From assembly GCA_960531495.1 (NCBI GenBank), contig OY482862.1:18394767-18458766 (forward strand): DNA of 64,000 bases, in the 5' to 3' direction. Below the pieces are notes generated by a model that did no database searches, was not told where the DNA came from, and saw only the letters and a list, made by a program, of their open reading frames with translations. The DNA is from Zeus faber (taxonomy: Eukaryota > Chordata > Actinopteri > Zeiformes > Zeidae). Positions 31,401 through 43,860 of this stretch are shown here, in pieces (the stretch's first letter is position 1; the number at the start of each line of letters is the position of its first letter). A program made the position numbers and the translations under genes.

Positions 31401-33280
31401 CACAGCGGTTCGCTTCCGTAAAATGACACGTGTGAGTCTCATCCGACTATATCCCGGTTTGGCTGCTGCTGTATCCCAGTGCATCGACACATTCCAGGGT
31501 CTGGCTGCAGCTGGAGCTCAAAGCCAAGGCTCGGGTGGAGCAGGGGAGGTCAGAGATGGAAAGTTGTGTCGGGTGTCGTGGCCGCGCATGGCCACGGGGG
31601 GGCGCTGTAGCTCTGCTCATGTCGGTGGAACGCCGCACGGACACGCCGCCCGGGCCTCTGGGAGGAACGTGGAACGTGGAAGGTGGAACGTGGAACACCA
31701 AGTTCTGCCCCTGAACGGACCTTTATGTCCTTCAATCACCTCCCCAATTAGAGGTCATAGGCGTGTATCATCAGTAAATCATTTGTCTGTGTCTTAAATA
31801 ATTTTGCTGTGTTTTATGTTAAACAGGTTTCAGTTACAAATTATACTTTGGCTTGGAATAGTCTGGGAGCAGCCGATTTGATAATATCACGGTATGTTGG
31901 TAAAGTACATATACAATCCTGCAATGATTCAGATTCACTATGTTGTGTAGTGGGGCATTTATATTGAAATTTAGTTTTTAACCCACGATGGAAATCCAAT
32001 ATCCAATATAATCCAATATCTCCAGTCATGAAGACATTACGCCCATCATAAATCATATTTATCAAACACAATCCTCATCATCAAGGCCATCATTCCACAT
32101 TTCATTCATTCTATTGTAGTGAGAGAGAAGTGGCGAAGAAGCTTAGTGTTCAAACCAACAACTTCTACAAATACAAGAAACACAAAACACATTAATACAA
32201 ATAAAATGTGTTAAAATCTACACAAACGCATGCAAGTGCCAACACTGATTCAGGGCTTTTGACAACTAAAAAGTGTCAAAACAAAATTCTCGATTCTGGC
32301 GTATACGTTTATTTTTCCTCCCATCCAATGAAAATAATTAAATACATTGGAGAAAATAATGATTAAACAAATGGCCACTGTGATAATTCTACCGATACAC
32401 TCCAAAGATGAGTGTAAAGGGGATTTTCCGGCTAATTTTTACTGCGTACGGTTACAGATATTTATACATCTATCAACCCAGCTCGTAAATTAGGGTAGTA
32501 CCGTATCTACAAACAGTGATTATATAAAAATTAAGAGTTATATGGGAAGGGCTGTGGGAGGAGGAGCACGGCGGTGACATAACCACTAAACCACCTTAAC
32601 CAGACCCCTCCACCGGTTGCGGTCAGCGGATCCCTCTTTCCCCGGCAGGTGACATGAAGGTGATAGGACCCGTGCTCCCGCTGGACACGACTTAATGTGC
32701 GGCATAAAAAAAATAACTACATCATTTGTCTCAATCCAGAGGGCTGACTTGGCACAGGCGGCCGCGGTCCTAAATGTCACCCTGTAATGAGTTCTGGCCA
32801 AAGGTACAGAGCCAGGCCGCTGCCCGCTGGCACCTGGGACGCCCGGCGGCCAGCGCTCAGCCCCCACAGCCATTTGGACCACCCCGACGCCGTTTTGGGC
32901 AGCGCCGCGCCTGTGCCCCCGACGCCGCGTGCATCCAAAGCAAAAAGTTTATTCTGGGGGGGGTAGATGATTCGGAGCCTCTGAAAGTTTTGGTCCCCCG
33001 TTTACCATCGAGTAATTAAGCGACAAACCATCAGAACACAAAGAAGAACGGAATGGAACGCAACGGCAACAAATGATCTCCATCGTTTGCCTGCTGGAGT
33101 CGGCTACGACTGCAGCGGAAGGTGGAGTAAAAATCGGAATCCCCGAGCGGCAGATCCCGCGTCGAGGCGAGATTCATTTGGAGGCGGTGGCGGCGCGCGG
33201 CCGTTTCGGGAAGGCGTCCGGCTCGGAGGAACTTGACTCCTCTGGTTAGATACGTACGAAAAGCCCGCCGCCTCCATTAT
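31401..33280. other. Gene-desert spacer
   Basis: No gene seen. A short GTGGAACGTGGAA-type tandem run is at 31664-31695, and otherwise mixed unique sequence. Chance ORFs only. Confidence 0.45.
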
Positions 33281-33760
33281 CTCACAAAGCGGCAGGAGAT
33301 GAGGGAACATTGTATCTAAATTAACTTTCTCTATTTCCTGGTAAATGAAATCAATTGCGTCCCTTTATGTTACTTTTCATCTGCCTTTTGTCTTGTTGCC
33401 GAATCTTTTCCCCTTTCTTCCCCATTCATCTGTTTTGCCCTTTCCTTGATCTGATAGCATTAAACATATAATTAAGTCATAAAGGAGGGGACTGATGAGT
33501 GTAGCAGATGGTAATTGCGTCCTACATTTGAATGAAATGATATGCATTGCTACAATTTACAGCCTTTGCCTCATATTTTATTCAGCAACCTTTTATCTCT
33601 TTTCCTGCAGAATTATTCTGCAATAAATTTAGACATCTTATCAATAGCCGGGACGATAGTGGCAGGGACACGGGGAGGGGGAAGAAAAAATGGAGCCTCC
33701 GCAGTTTTATGCTGTTTAAAATAATTTTCCATAATAAAGGAGCTATCGGAGCTTCTCTAT
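33281..33760. promoter_or_regulatory. Candidate CNE
   Basis: Long stretch of complex AT-rich sequence with TAAACATATAATTAAGTCAT (33461-33480), ATATGCATTGC and CTTATCAATA (GATA-type). No ORF with coding character and no repeat structure. Confidence 0.4.
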
Positions 33761-36050
33761 CGCGGCGAAGGGGTGCGTTTTCTTATTTCCCTGTCGCGTT
33801 TGCTTTTTCGGTTTTTGCGGACAGGCTGTCACTCTGCTGTTGTGTTGGAGCGTAGATAGGCGAGAGGACGGAGGGGGAGAGTTTCAGGCGAGTTTGGCTG
33901 AGGATTTGAGGGGCTCGGCCGCACTGGAAAAAAACCCCAAAAAACCCAGTGGAAACGCTACCCGATGGCGCAGGAGTCAACGTATTTAACAGAAAATTAC
34001 GATTATACTGCATAACGGATTAATTATAGTGCGTGGTTATTCCACTGTATTTCTTGGTGTCGTTTTGGTGTCATTTCAAAATGGGTCTTTGTTTTTGTAG
34101 CAGTTTTATGGAATCTCTGGTGTTTTCATCGACGACATCCCGCAGCGACTGGACTTGTATGTCGGCCCTCTTTAACACAGCATCGCGGCCCTCCGCATCT
34201 TGTTGTTTCCGTTTTCCGAATCGGCCTGTGCATCCGGTTCCCTTGTTTGAAAAAGCAAAAAACAAAAAAAAACTTTGCTTCCCTTCGCTGTTCACCTGTC
34301 AGCAGAGCAGTTGGGTGGAGCGACGCCAGGACGTCGTGCTTGCACCATTGACATGCCTCCCTCGCCGCGTTCCCTGGTGAAGAGCTGGACCCCGCTGATA
34401 TTTGAGCGCTGCTAGCTGGGGCGATATAGGTTTAATTCTCATGTCGCCCCCCGACCTGCCAAGCGACCTGCCAAGCGTGGCGCGCCGCGTGCCAGCTGGA
34501 AAGCTTTCACGCGTGGGACGGTATTAGCAGCGGCGAAAAAAACAGAGGAAGACAGACAGACAGAAACACACGCACGTACACACACACACGCGCGCGCACA
34601 CTTGTGTCCTCAGACCTTGAAGGTGGTACAGAAGTGCCCTATTATATCTAGCTACCCCAGGCATTTAGCGTTTAACCATAATAAAGGTCCATTTCCCTTA
34701 AGTACAAGTGCTTATGTTTGGTTGTGTGTTTCTTAAAGCCCCTCCAGCTCATGGAGGGGAGGGGAGGGGGACACCTGGCGGGGGTTGGAGTGGGGGTTGA
34801 CCCAACTCTATTTATTGATGCCTCTTGAGTTTCCACTTGGTGGTAATAGAGTGGAAAACACAGATAATGTGTTTGATCGATCAGCGTGAACAAATTTCAT
34901 TTGTTGGGATCAATAACAGTTTACAGTTGACAGAGCCCAAAGAACTACATTTATTTTATTTGAGCCTTTCCTTTCTGATTGAAGCCGCCTTGGAAAAAGC
35001 TGGTGTTGTAACGCAGCCCGGGCCGGGCCTTGGAAGGCGGGCGCGGAGCCTGGCGTGATGTTATTGCCGGCAATCTGTATTTAAAACTAATATGGGTGCG
35101 CGCTGCATGGCTGGGGGCAAAAGGCACCAAACCAATCTGATATACAGCACGGCGTTCTTTTGGCTTCCTTGTGATCTGAATTAGAATGTGAAAAATAGCC
35201 ATTTCCACACATTTTCCACCGGCTATCCATTTTTTCTTTCATTTGAGGGTGTAATGATTCGATTTTTTTTTTTTTTTTTTTAAGTTTGTCCAGCAGAGCA
35301 TTATTTGTATTAGCTTTCAATGTGTTTGAAGCATAATAGAAAATAGAAAAGCCATCTGAAACCCCCCCCCCCCCCAAAAAAAAAGGGGGGTGGGGGGGGA
35401 TTAACTGACGGGCAGAAGAAATAACATTTCCACGGCTCAACCTTTTGCAGTTTGCCTCATGTTTTCTGCTTTCCATGATCATGGTCCGCGGAACGCCCCG
35501 CAGACATGCGAGCCCTCGCTCGGTGTCACACGCTGATCAGCCTCCTGCACACACACTGCAAACTGCTTCAGATGGGGCGTCCACTTGGATAAACATTCGC
35601 CGTGCCAGGTGTCGCTCCAGGCCAGCGCCGGTCCGGGGGAATTTACTGTGTATAAACTGTTGTTGTGGCGATAACGCTCTTACCGAGTGGCTGCTCCCGA
35701 GGTGGTTTCTTTCCCCCACCCCTTTACTACCTCGTGGTAAAAGCGGCGAATATTAAGACGACGTCGTCGCCGTTGAAGCGCGGGGCGCTTCGGCGTCGAG
35801 GTGTATTTCTACGTCTTTTGTTTTTTTTTCCTTTCTCGGTTTCACTCGTTTCAATCTGGTTTGCGCGATGTACAAAAAAACAAAAACAAACCTTACGTAT
35901 CATCCGCTTTGCTCCTCGACAGGCGGGACCAGTTGGACCTTCCTTCCTCCTCGCCGTGTGATTGCCGGTCGGCTTCATCGGAAGGGAAGGGAGGGACACG
36001 CCGCGGAGGACAATGCAGTGGGAGCGCCGGTCCCCGTGCCTGATGTTTGG
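33761..36050. other. Gene-desert spacer with simple repeats
   Basis: Holds a short CA/CG-rich run (34566-34602), a G-rich stretch (34750-34800) and a poly-C/poly-G hairpin (35362-35399). No supported gene. Confidence 0.45.
35362..35399. repeat. C14-A9-G6TG8 foldback
   Basis: Fourteen C, nine A, then GGGGGGTGGGGGGGG. The C and G arms can pair as a long hairpin with an A-rich loop, or form G-quadruplex/i-motif structures. Confidence 0.9.
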
Positions 36051-36340
36051 CACAGGTTAGAGAGAGGCATGAGATGCATATTGTTTGTGTTCATTTGAAT
36101 AAGGACAAATGTCAGACTTTCCATGGCTGCGGGCGGCCTGCATGTTAGACGCTCAGCTCTTTTGGGCCCCTGGATGTGGGGTCACCGACAGCGCTTCCAG
36201 GTCACTGTCACCGCACGGCGGTTTGGGGCCATAATTGACCTTTTGACAGAGCGGAGGGAGACAGCCTTTCTCTGAGGGCAGGAATAATCACTTTGGATTT
36301 ACTCGTGGCCACACTGGGACACAGTAATTAAATGTTTGTT
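36051..36340. promoter_or_regulatory. Candidate CNE
   Basis: Complex sequence including GAGATGCATATTGTTTG and a nuclear-receptor half site TGACCTTT at 36236-36243 (AAAGGTCA on the - strand, the monomer site of NR4A-type receptors). One such octamer is expected by chance in a window of this size, so the motif alone proves nothing. Confidence 0.35.
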
Positions 36341-36890
36341 TTGTAATAGGTTTAAAAATGGTCAAATGAGCACAGCATCTTTTTGTTTGAAATGTTATTC
36401 TGAAGTCATTTGTTATTGGACTATCTTACGTTCCTTTATTCATTCCTAAAATGTTCATTTGCGTGTTTGTGACATCCAGATAGCTTAACATTTTCCTTTA
36501 TCCCTTCCTTAATCGTTTTTTTTTTCGCGGCCCTGCTCTTCAGGAGGCCCTTCCTCCGTCGCATGTTCCATGTGTCGAGGCGATGTGGGAAATGACTCAT
36601 TACTTCTCACGGCCAACCGCGGAAGTCGCCGTCATTCGCTGGTTTGCGTCTCCGCGGGGGGGCGGCGGCAGAAAAGGTTGAACGCGGCCCCCGTCCCGGA
36701 CGCCCCCGAGGCTCGCTCTGGGTTCCTTCCACTCCAGGACCTCCAGGATCTCCCGGACCTCCAGGATCGCCTGGACCTCCAGGGAAGCGTGCTGTTCACC
36801 CTTCACTGTGCTCGTCGTTTCCCCCCGCGGCCACGTCTCCGTCGCCCCAAACAGCGACTCACATTCACACCAACACTGTGCTGGGAGGAG
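36341..36890. other. Spacer with isolated collagen-like (Gly-X-Y)6 stretch
   Basis: At 36737-36790 the + strand reads six perfect Gly-X-Y triplets (GPP GSP GPP GSP GPP GKR). The 54-bp length equals a classic collagen exon, but no AG precedes the first Gly codon and no GT follows the last, and I see no neighbouring collagen exon. It may be an 18-bp tandem repeat (GGACCTCCAGGATC) or an exon relic. Confidence 0.35.
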
Positions 36891-37640
36891 GCTTCTCTTT
36901 CTCCCTTTTCTCCTTCTTCCTCTTGGTCACTTTTTCTTTTTCTTCTTTTTTTATTTCCTTCATCATCTTCGTTTGCTGTTTTTTGTATTTTTTTAAATTT
37001 CTTTCCATTTTTGCTTATTTTTCTCACAAGCGTCTTCTCTTTCTTCGTATTTTTCCTTTCCATCTTCTTTTTTGCCCCCTTTTTTTTTTGGAATTTGTAT
37101 TTGCATGTTATCTCTCTACGTCTGCTTTTTCGTCTCCGACGAGCTTTTTCTCTTTTCTTCTTCTTTTCCTGTTTCATCTTTGTTGTCTTCTTCATAATCA
37201 TTTTCTTAGTTTTTTGTATTTTAAAATCTTCTTTCTCCTTTTGTTTATTCTTTTTTTATAAGCTTCTTTTTCTTCACCTTTTCTTTTGTCATCTTTGTTC
37301 TTCTCTTTTGCATCTTCATCTTCTTTTAGTTGTTTTTTGGAATTTTGCACATTTCCCTCTATTTCTGCTTATTCCTCTCTTTTCCTCTTTACCTTTTCCA
37401 TCTTATTTTCCTGTTTCATCTTTGTTTTCCTCATGTTTTTATTTGTTATTTTGTACATTCATATTTTCATTTTATTTCTTATCTTTCTTATGAGCGTCTT
37501 CATTTTTCTTTTAACTAATTTTTCATTTTTCATCTTTTTAATAATCTTCCCTTTTCACCTCCTTGCCATGTTTCATATTATATTTGTTTCTTCCTTCATC
37601 TTCCTCTATTTTCATGCTCTACTTCTTCTTATTCTCTTCT
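36891..37640. repeat. About 750-bp polypyrimidine tract
   Basis: Almost pure T/C on the + strand (TTTTTCTTCTTTTCTCC-like), with scattered G/A such as CTTCATCATCTTCGTTTG. It gives long Phe/Ser/Leu-rich open frames in two + frames that are compositional artefacts. It can form triplex (H-DNA) structures. Confidence 0.85.
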
Positions 37641-38396
37641 TATGGACGGTATCGTTCACCACCAGTGGAAGACCGTTCCATTGACATCGTTCCAAAACAG
37701 CGTTTCCAAACAGTCGGTAATTCCTCTCGCTCTGCCTCGGAACGCTTTGCCTTGGATCGATCCATTGTGTATCAGATCTGGTTGAACGTGTGAGAGAGTG
37801 AGGGGAAAAATGCTCGGAGCATCTTTGTGGGTTTTCTTGAAAGTGTTTATAAAAAAGCAGCGCTAGCGCCACGGGCCAGGCCTGTGAGAGCGAGTGTTAC
37901 ATTATTAATTCGCCGCGTGGCCTGTGGGTCTACCGTGTAACACACTTGATTGAATCAGGTACTGGCAGTCGTGGCTTTCTGTATTTGGCCCTCGAAGGGA
38001 TGTGAGATTTCTTTTTTTTTTTTTTTCTTAGCTTTGTGGAATAACTCAACACACACAGACGTTAAAAGACAAAAAAAAAATTAACGTTTTGAGAAATGGG
38101 TGTGAGCCGTTATGGCGTCGGCAGATTTCAAACTGTTCGATTCCCTGACAGGACTCACATTTGGGGCCACAGCTGAACAATCTGTTTTGTTCTTTCCCAC
38201 AGTTTCATGGATTTTTAGTTGTATTTATAACGAACTCACACATGCAATGTTCTCCTTACAGCTTCATCCGATTGATTAAAAAGCAGTTCTGTGTGATTAA
38301 CAACACTTATGAGAAATATTTTTTTAGGGAAAATAATAAGAGATGGACGCAACTTTAAATGAGAGGTGTCTAAGATTATTCCTTAATGTAGATAGG
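37641..38396. other. Gene-desert spacer
   Basis: No feature recognised beyond T and A runs near 38010-38030 and 38070. Confidence 0.45.
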
Positions 38397-38668
38397 TAGG
38401 GGTGGGAATCCTCCAGGAGCAGGATACGTTCACATTTCCCACGTTAACGATTGTATCATGATAAAGACGATTCTGAGATGCACAATTTATTGCAAGGAAA
38501 ATGTGATTTATCACAATATCTGTGTAATTGAAGAAGGAAAAATATGAGTGACGGCTGCAGCTGATAATTAAAAAAAACAACAATTTATTGCGCCTGTGTA
38601 TTGATAACCTATCGCAAGAGGAAGTCTTTGCAATATATTGCAGTATGGATTTTTTTCCCCCATCCCTA
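38397..38668. mobile_element. hAT-like MITE, TAGGGGTGGGAATC family, copy 1
   Basis: Begins TAGGGGTGGGAATC and ends CCATCCCTA (inverted). The interior is rich in ATTGTATCATGATA and TTTATCACAATAT words, like the copy at 45022-45370. The flanking octamers do not match, so the insertion is old or the ends are eroded. Confidence 0.6.
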
Positions 38669-39181
38669 GTCAGTGGCCATTCATAACCATCCAAGTGTCC
38701 TCTCCAGCCAATTCCATAACCTCATTATTGACAACTCCAATGATGAGAAATTAAATACGTCTAATTCGTATATGTCTAATATTTACTCTATTCTTGTGTG
38801 TTTGCTGTGATGGTTTGTTTGGGATCAAAACGTTAGGACATTTTTTACAGGGATAGAGGAACCTGTAGGAACTTTAGCGTGAAAGTGAGGGATAATATTA
38901 TTGACAGTGACCATGGGGGTAGGTAGAGAGGATGGTTCTTGTATGTTCTTCTTATGGATCTTCTAGATCTTCAAGACATCCTATCACAGATCCCCACAAA
39001 AATAATTTTCACTACATAAAAGAACCTCATACCTTAAGAAGTTGTCTAATGTTGTTCAATAACTTTATATTTTGGAAAAGGCACATTATGGAAAATTCTA
39101 TTATCATGATAATCACAGTCTGGATATGTATCACAATAAATACATAATATATAGAATAGTAGCATCAATTAACAGTGTAAT
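38669..39181. other. Gene-desert spacer
   Basis: AT-rich sequence with no recognised feature. Confidence 0.45.
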
Positions 39182-39575
39182 TTGGGGTCCGGGGATCCCC
39201 AGGGATCCTTCAAGACGTTCCAGGGGGTCCCCAGCAAAGTGATTCATATTCACTTCACTTCACCTTCACTTTAATTATTTAAAATGCTGTTTTGATCCCG
39301 GTTTCACTGTTATCTCCATAACTAGAGTGTAGACACTAAATCATATCTAACAATAAAGATTAGGGTCACAGACAAAATCTTAACAAATGAGATTTGACAG
39401 CAAATGTGTGTGTTTGGGGGATATGCTCTCATACACACTGCAGTGAGACCATCAAAATCCTTTCCACTATATCCCTCACAGTGGTGTATATTTTTAGTAC
39501 CTCACATTTTTTTTTAATCTTAGGACATAGCATACATTTGCTGTGACCCGTACTATAGGGTGGCTTTTTCCATCT
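39182..39575. repeat. Dispersed repeat, copy 2 of 2 in window
   Basis: Same ordered words as 19055-19520: GGGGTCCGGGGATCCCC, CCTTCAAGACGTTCCAGG, TTTCACTGTTATCTCCATAAC, TAAATCATATCTAACAA and GGGTGGCTTTT. Same orientation as copy 1. An interspersed element of unassigned class. Confidence 0.6.
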
Positions 39576-39817
39576 ACAGTAGACCTCATTATTGCCTATG
39601 GTTTATGTCATAAAAGTAGGGGTGAGAAAACCCCCCCCCTATATTAGTCTCCTCACATCCTCATTAAGGGCCTGTCCTACAGAAGTGTGAATATGTAATC
39701 TTCTAATAAGCATAGCGACAGAATAAAGGACGTCCCAGTACTTTTAGTGCTGGGGAGGGAGTGGTAATGGCACCCAATACCTCTAGACAAAGGCAGCCAT
39801 AATGAGACTAGCAAATG

Positions 39818-39955
<138 letters not shown>

Positions 39956-40199
39956 AACTGCTAACTTTCCCCACCAAATCAGACCGAGGGCTAGACTGGA
40001 GGCAAAGGGAATTTGGAATAATGTCCGTCTTTCTTTTGTTTTTAACTTTCTGCTTTCCCTCCCTCCGCCGCTCTGTTTTGTCTTTTCTCTCCGTCCCTCC
40101 TATCTCCCCTCTCCTCCCCTCCGCTCCGCTCTCGTCTCCTCTCCCTATGTTCTTTTACCTCCTCTCTCCACTGATTCCCACTGACCTCCAGTCTAGGTC
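39956..40199. repeat. Pyrimidine-rich stretch
   Basis: T/C-rich low-complexity sequence (CCCTCCTATCTCCCCTCTCC-like), 40040-40195. Confidence 0.6.
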
Positions 40200-40520
40200 T
40201 GTTAGATGTAGTCCAGGTCACAGCGGAGGGAAATATCAAAGCCCGCCCAAGGCCTTTACATTTGCTTTTTCTGCTCCAGGTAATCACAGCGTGCAGATCA
40301 GCGCAGAGGCCTCGTCTCCACCTCGGCCGCGGTCTTTCTCTATTCTGCCGCTGCCCTCGCCGCGGCGTGGGGGGCCACGTTCACCAGAATCCCATTTTTG
40401 CTGTCACAAGGAAATCGCGGGGGTTAATTACACCTTAACACTGTCTCGCTGCTAATATACAAAATTGGCACGTTCTAATGGGGTTTTTATTAATTGAAAC
40501 GGCGCTCAGCCGGGTGATAT
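40200..40520. promoter_or_regulatory. Candidate CNE
   Basis: Complex sequence with AAGGCCTTTACATTTGC, GGGGTTAATTACACC, CTGCTAATATAC and TTTTTATTAATTGAAACG. No ORF of coding character. Confidence 0.4.
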
Positions 40521-41279
40521 ATGAAGGGAGAATCTCCGGGCTTAGGGAGGGCGACGGTGGCCGGCCGATCCATTAGACACAGACAGAGGGAAGGAACCCG
40601 AATCCGTCAGCGGAGCAGCGTATTGTGTGGGACCAGGCCTGGCTGTTCAGCGTGCGAGCTCCTGAAGTGTATCGAGAGGCACAGATGAGTGAATCGAATA
40701 GTCTGTGGTCTATTGATAGCCAGCGCCTGTTTTAAAATCCTGGCACAACAATGCAACGTGGGCCTGGTGTGCTCCACTGCGCAACAATACCTCCTCTCTG
40801 CTGCCGCGCCGACATAACGATGACAAACAGCAACAAAGGAGCCGCTCCTCATCGGGCCCTTCTCCCTGTCACCTTTTGATAAGGATATCTCTTCCCCAAG
40901 TTCACTTTCACGTGATCATTTTGGAGTTTTGCGACTCTTCTTTCCTCATCTAAATAACGGAAACTTCAAAATAGCACCAAACAAATGTTGAAGTGAAATA
41001 AAGAGAATGAACCTCTTCTATATCTTCTCCTCTCCCCTTTTTCCGTTTCCTTGTCTCCTCGCCAACCCCCTGCCGTCCCTCCCTCCTCTTACCCCCTCAT
41101 CGCACTCCATTTCCCCCCTTTTCTCTTTCCCTTTTGCCGTATGCTTTCGCCTCTCCCCCGTCTCCCCTCTCAGTGGAGTGTACGCTCGCTGGGAGCGGTG
41201 GTGGAGTGTAAGCGGTGTTGATGTGGATGGCCCCTGGTCAGAGGCCAGGCCCTGGCTGTAAAAACGCAGCCTCTTTTGT
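40521..41279. other. Gene-desert spacer
   Basis: Includes CCTTTTGATAAGGATATC near 40872 (TCF/LEF-like next to GATA-like words) and a pyrimidine-rich run at 41020-41175. No gene. Confidence 0.4.
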
Positions 41280-41720
41280 GCGTCAGAGCCAGGCTTGCCA
41301 GTTCCAGTCCACCCCCTGTCGCTAGGGGTGGGGAGGCATTTACCCGCCGCGCGCATTCATTCCATTGGCATGGCTTGATGCGGGGCTAAATGGCATTGTT
41401 ACAACGCGCCTCCGAGAAGTGTTGACAGGTCCATATGCTAATTTTAATGAATACAAGAGAGCTGTGGGTTTATTCACCTCAACTCAGCTGCAGAATCCCA
41501 GCCGCACCTAGACTAGCAAATATAATTGCGGGCAAACTCAAATGAGCTCATTAGGAAATGTATTGAATTTACACATTATTTCCAGTAGTTAAGCTGAGTT
41601 ATTTTCCCTAAGGACTCAATTACATACTAATTTGTGACTCAGGTAAATGGCTTTCTGGTGACTTTTTCAACTGCAAAATTGTAGTCACTGAATAATTTGT
41701 ACCGGAGCTGTTGTACATGC
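41280..41720. promoter_or_regulatory. Candidate CNE
   Basis: About 440 bp of unique complex sequence with TATGCTAATTTTAATGAATAC, CTCATTAGGAAATG and CAATTACATACTAATTTGTG. Among the best-looking enhancer candidates by texture. Confidence 0.4.
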
Positions 41721-43860
41721 ACATCTATTGACATTCATTTGTGCGAGAAGCTCAAAAAGAAAAAACAAAAAACAAAAAAAACTGCGAGATAATTACTTGC
41801 TTTTGTTCACTTTGTTTTATTAACGCTCGTGAATTATTTCAATGCGTGCTCATTTATCGTTTGTGCTTTTTGTTCCAGTGCAATTTGGGTATGTGTCATT
41901 TCAAAAGCCTGTCGTGAAATTGTTAAAAAACAATTGTATAACGTCAAAGGTTGCGAGAGCAAGTCCATAATGGAACGGAGGCGAATGGAACCCAACACCC
42001 AACTTGAGGGAGACCTGGTGAGTCAGTATCGGCGAAGAGGCCGTCCCACTGGACTCCCAAATGAAAGTGAACATTCATGGGCTGAATCGCTTCTTGAACC
42101 GTGTCCCTCCCCGGCCACAATGAGGATATTGTGGAAGGCAAGGGGACATGCTGTGGAAACTATGTGGCGGAGAGGAGGGCCCAAAACCCAGAACGACGGT
42201 CAAATTGGTGTTTGTTCATTTTTTGAAAATGTCCTGATTCGTAGGAAAACAGACAAAGAATTCTGAATTGCGTTAAGCGCGAGGGTTTCCACTGAGATCT
42301 GTGCAGGCTTGTGTGGGATGAACGAAAGTGACACGGGCGTTTGGCAGCGTTCCCAGGACTACACTGAGATACTGATTCAGGCATTTGTACCAGGGTTCAG
42401 TGTGTGACATGTGCTACTGATATCTGGAATGCATGATGTTATAGTCCATAACCCAACCGTGCTCCTTTTCCATGAATGGGAGATGAGTTCACTGTAGAAT
42501 ACATACATTTACTCTGCTCCCGTGGACGGCGTTCACGTAAGAGTGACGGGGAAGATGGGATTCCATGACGGGGTTATAGGGATGAAGAATTCACGAGCTC
42601 ACATGAAGATCCCACGTTCTTCCCGATCTGCCTGCATCAGCTAGATCTCGAAAGTACAGATCTTGTTTAAATCTGAAATGTGAGGATGAATGATGCACCG
42701 GTGTAAGCTGCAGGCTTCTAGTGTGCTAGAACAATTTATAAATTTTTTTGTTTTGGGGGGGATCTTCAGCCAGAGCCCTGTTTCCAAGTCTCATCATATG
42801 CACGTTATTACCTTATTTTACGGTTTTATAGTCTAAATGAATCACATAGCTTTAAATAAAATGAAAATAATTGGGTTTGTAGCTCTCATGCCATGTTGCA
42901 AATCTCAGGCAACAAAATCAAAGACGCAACATTGTGCATTCTTTGCATGCACCATAGGGCCCACAGTATGTAAAAATTTGATTTATCTCCCAACCCAAGT
43001 GTCACTGCGTGCACCTCGATACTTTGACGGAATTGGCCCATGGTGGTTTGGGCAGAGCTGGCCTCGCCCATGGACTGGCCATAGGGGCAGCGTCCTGGGC
43101 TCAGTGCTGCCCTGGCACGGGGAGCCCGGGTCCAAACACATCCTCTGCACTCGACTGTAAATACCACCAACAGCTGGTGGCACACGAGTTAGTCGTGCTT
43201 AACAAATGATCGGCCTACATGTGGAGTAGGGGCTTTGGTTTCCTCCTTGCTAACTAAGAATCTGGAGAAATCCAGTTTGCGGAAACTCGTGTAACACATA
43301 CGTCAGAGGAAGTGGATGATTAATTTAAGACAAACTTTCCTTTTTATCGTGAGACTGAAGAAATGTTTTATTTGGGGAATAATAAATTGCGGTAATGTTG
43401 CATTGAATCGCATTCAAACACATGCCGGTTTCACGCCAGGACACATTTTGGAGACATGAAGGTTAAAATTCCGGAAATTGCAAACCTGTTTGCTCCCAGC
43501 CATCTCGGCTCACGCTAGTCAATCGCAGGACTGTTTGGAAAGATATGGATTATCAATGTCACCTTTGAGCTCAGTAGCCTGTCTAGTGCTCATGATATCA
43601 CATGCGTAATGACATTCAGTTTAGCTCGGATCACATTTACGATGGCATATTTGATACAGTTGTAAACCAGCAAAGAATAAGCCCGCCTAAGAGAATAAAT
43701 CCCCTTTTCTAGTTTTAACACAATCTATTTTCCAGTGTAAATCACTTGTCAGTCTATTGCAAACGTAACTGTTGGGATCTGAAAGAGAGGGGTGGAGAGA
43801 GAAAAAGGAAGAGTAAAGATTATCTTTTGGGCCATTTCACCGGCAGCGTTGCGTGACAGA
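41721..43860. other. Gene-desert spacer with one possible exon-like segment
   Basis: A segment at 41880-42018 is open in one + frame, follows TTTTTGTTCCAG and ends CTG|GTGAGTCAG. The peptide (…MERRRMEPNTQLEGDL) is unrecognised, so a non-coding RNA exon or chance is likeliest. Nothing else is supported. Confidence 0.3.

Noticed and set aside
36236-36243. NR4A-type half site as evidence that the desert regulates or is regulated by nr4a2
   Set aside because: An octamer of this kind is expected by chance a few times in 64 kb, and others occur at 55906 and 62860 without context.
36570-37684. Long + ORFs rich in Phe, Ser and Leu resembling membrane proteins
   Set aside because: They translate the polypyrimidine tract, and more than one + frame is open for the same reason.
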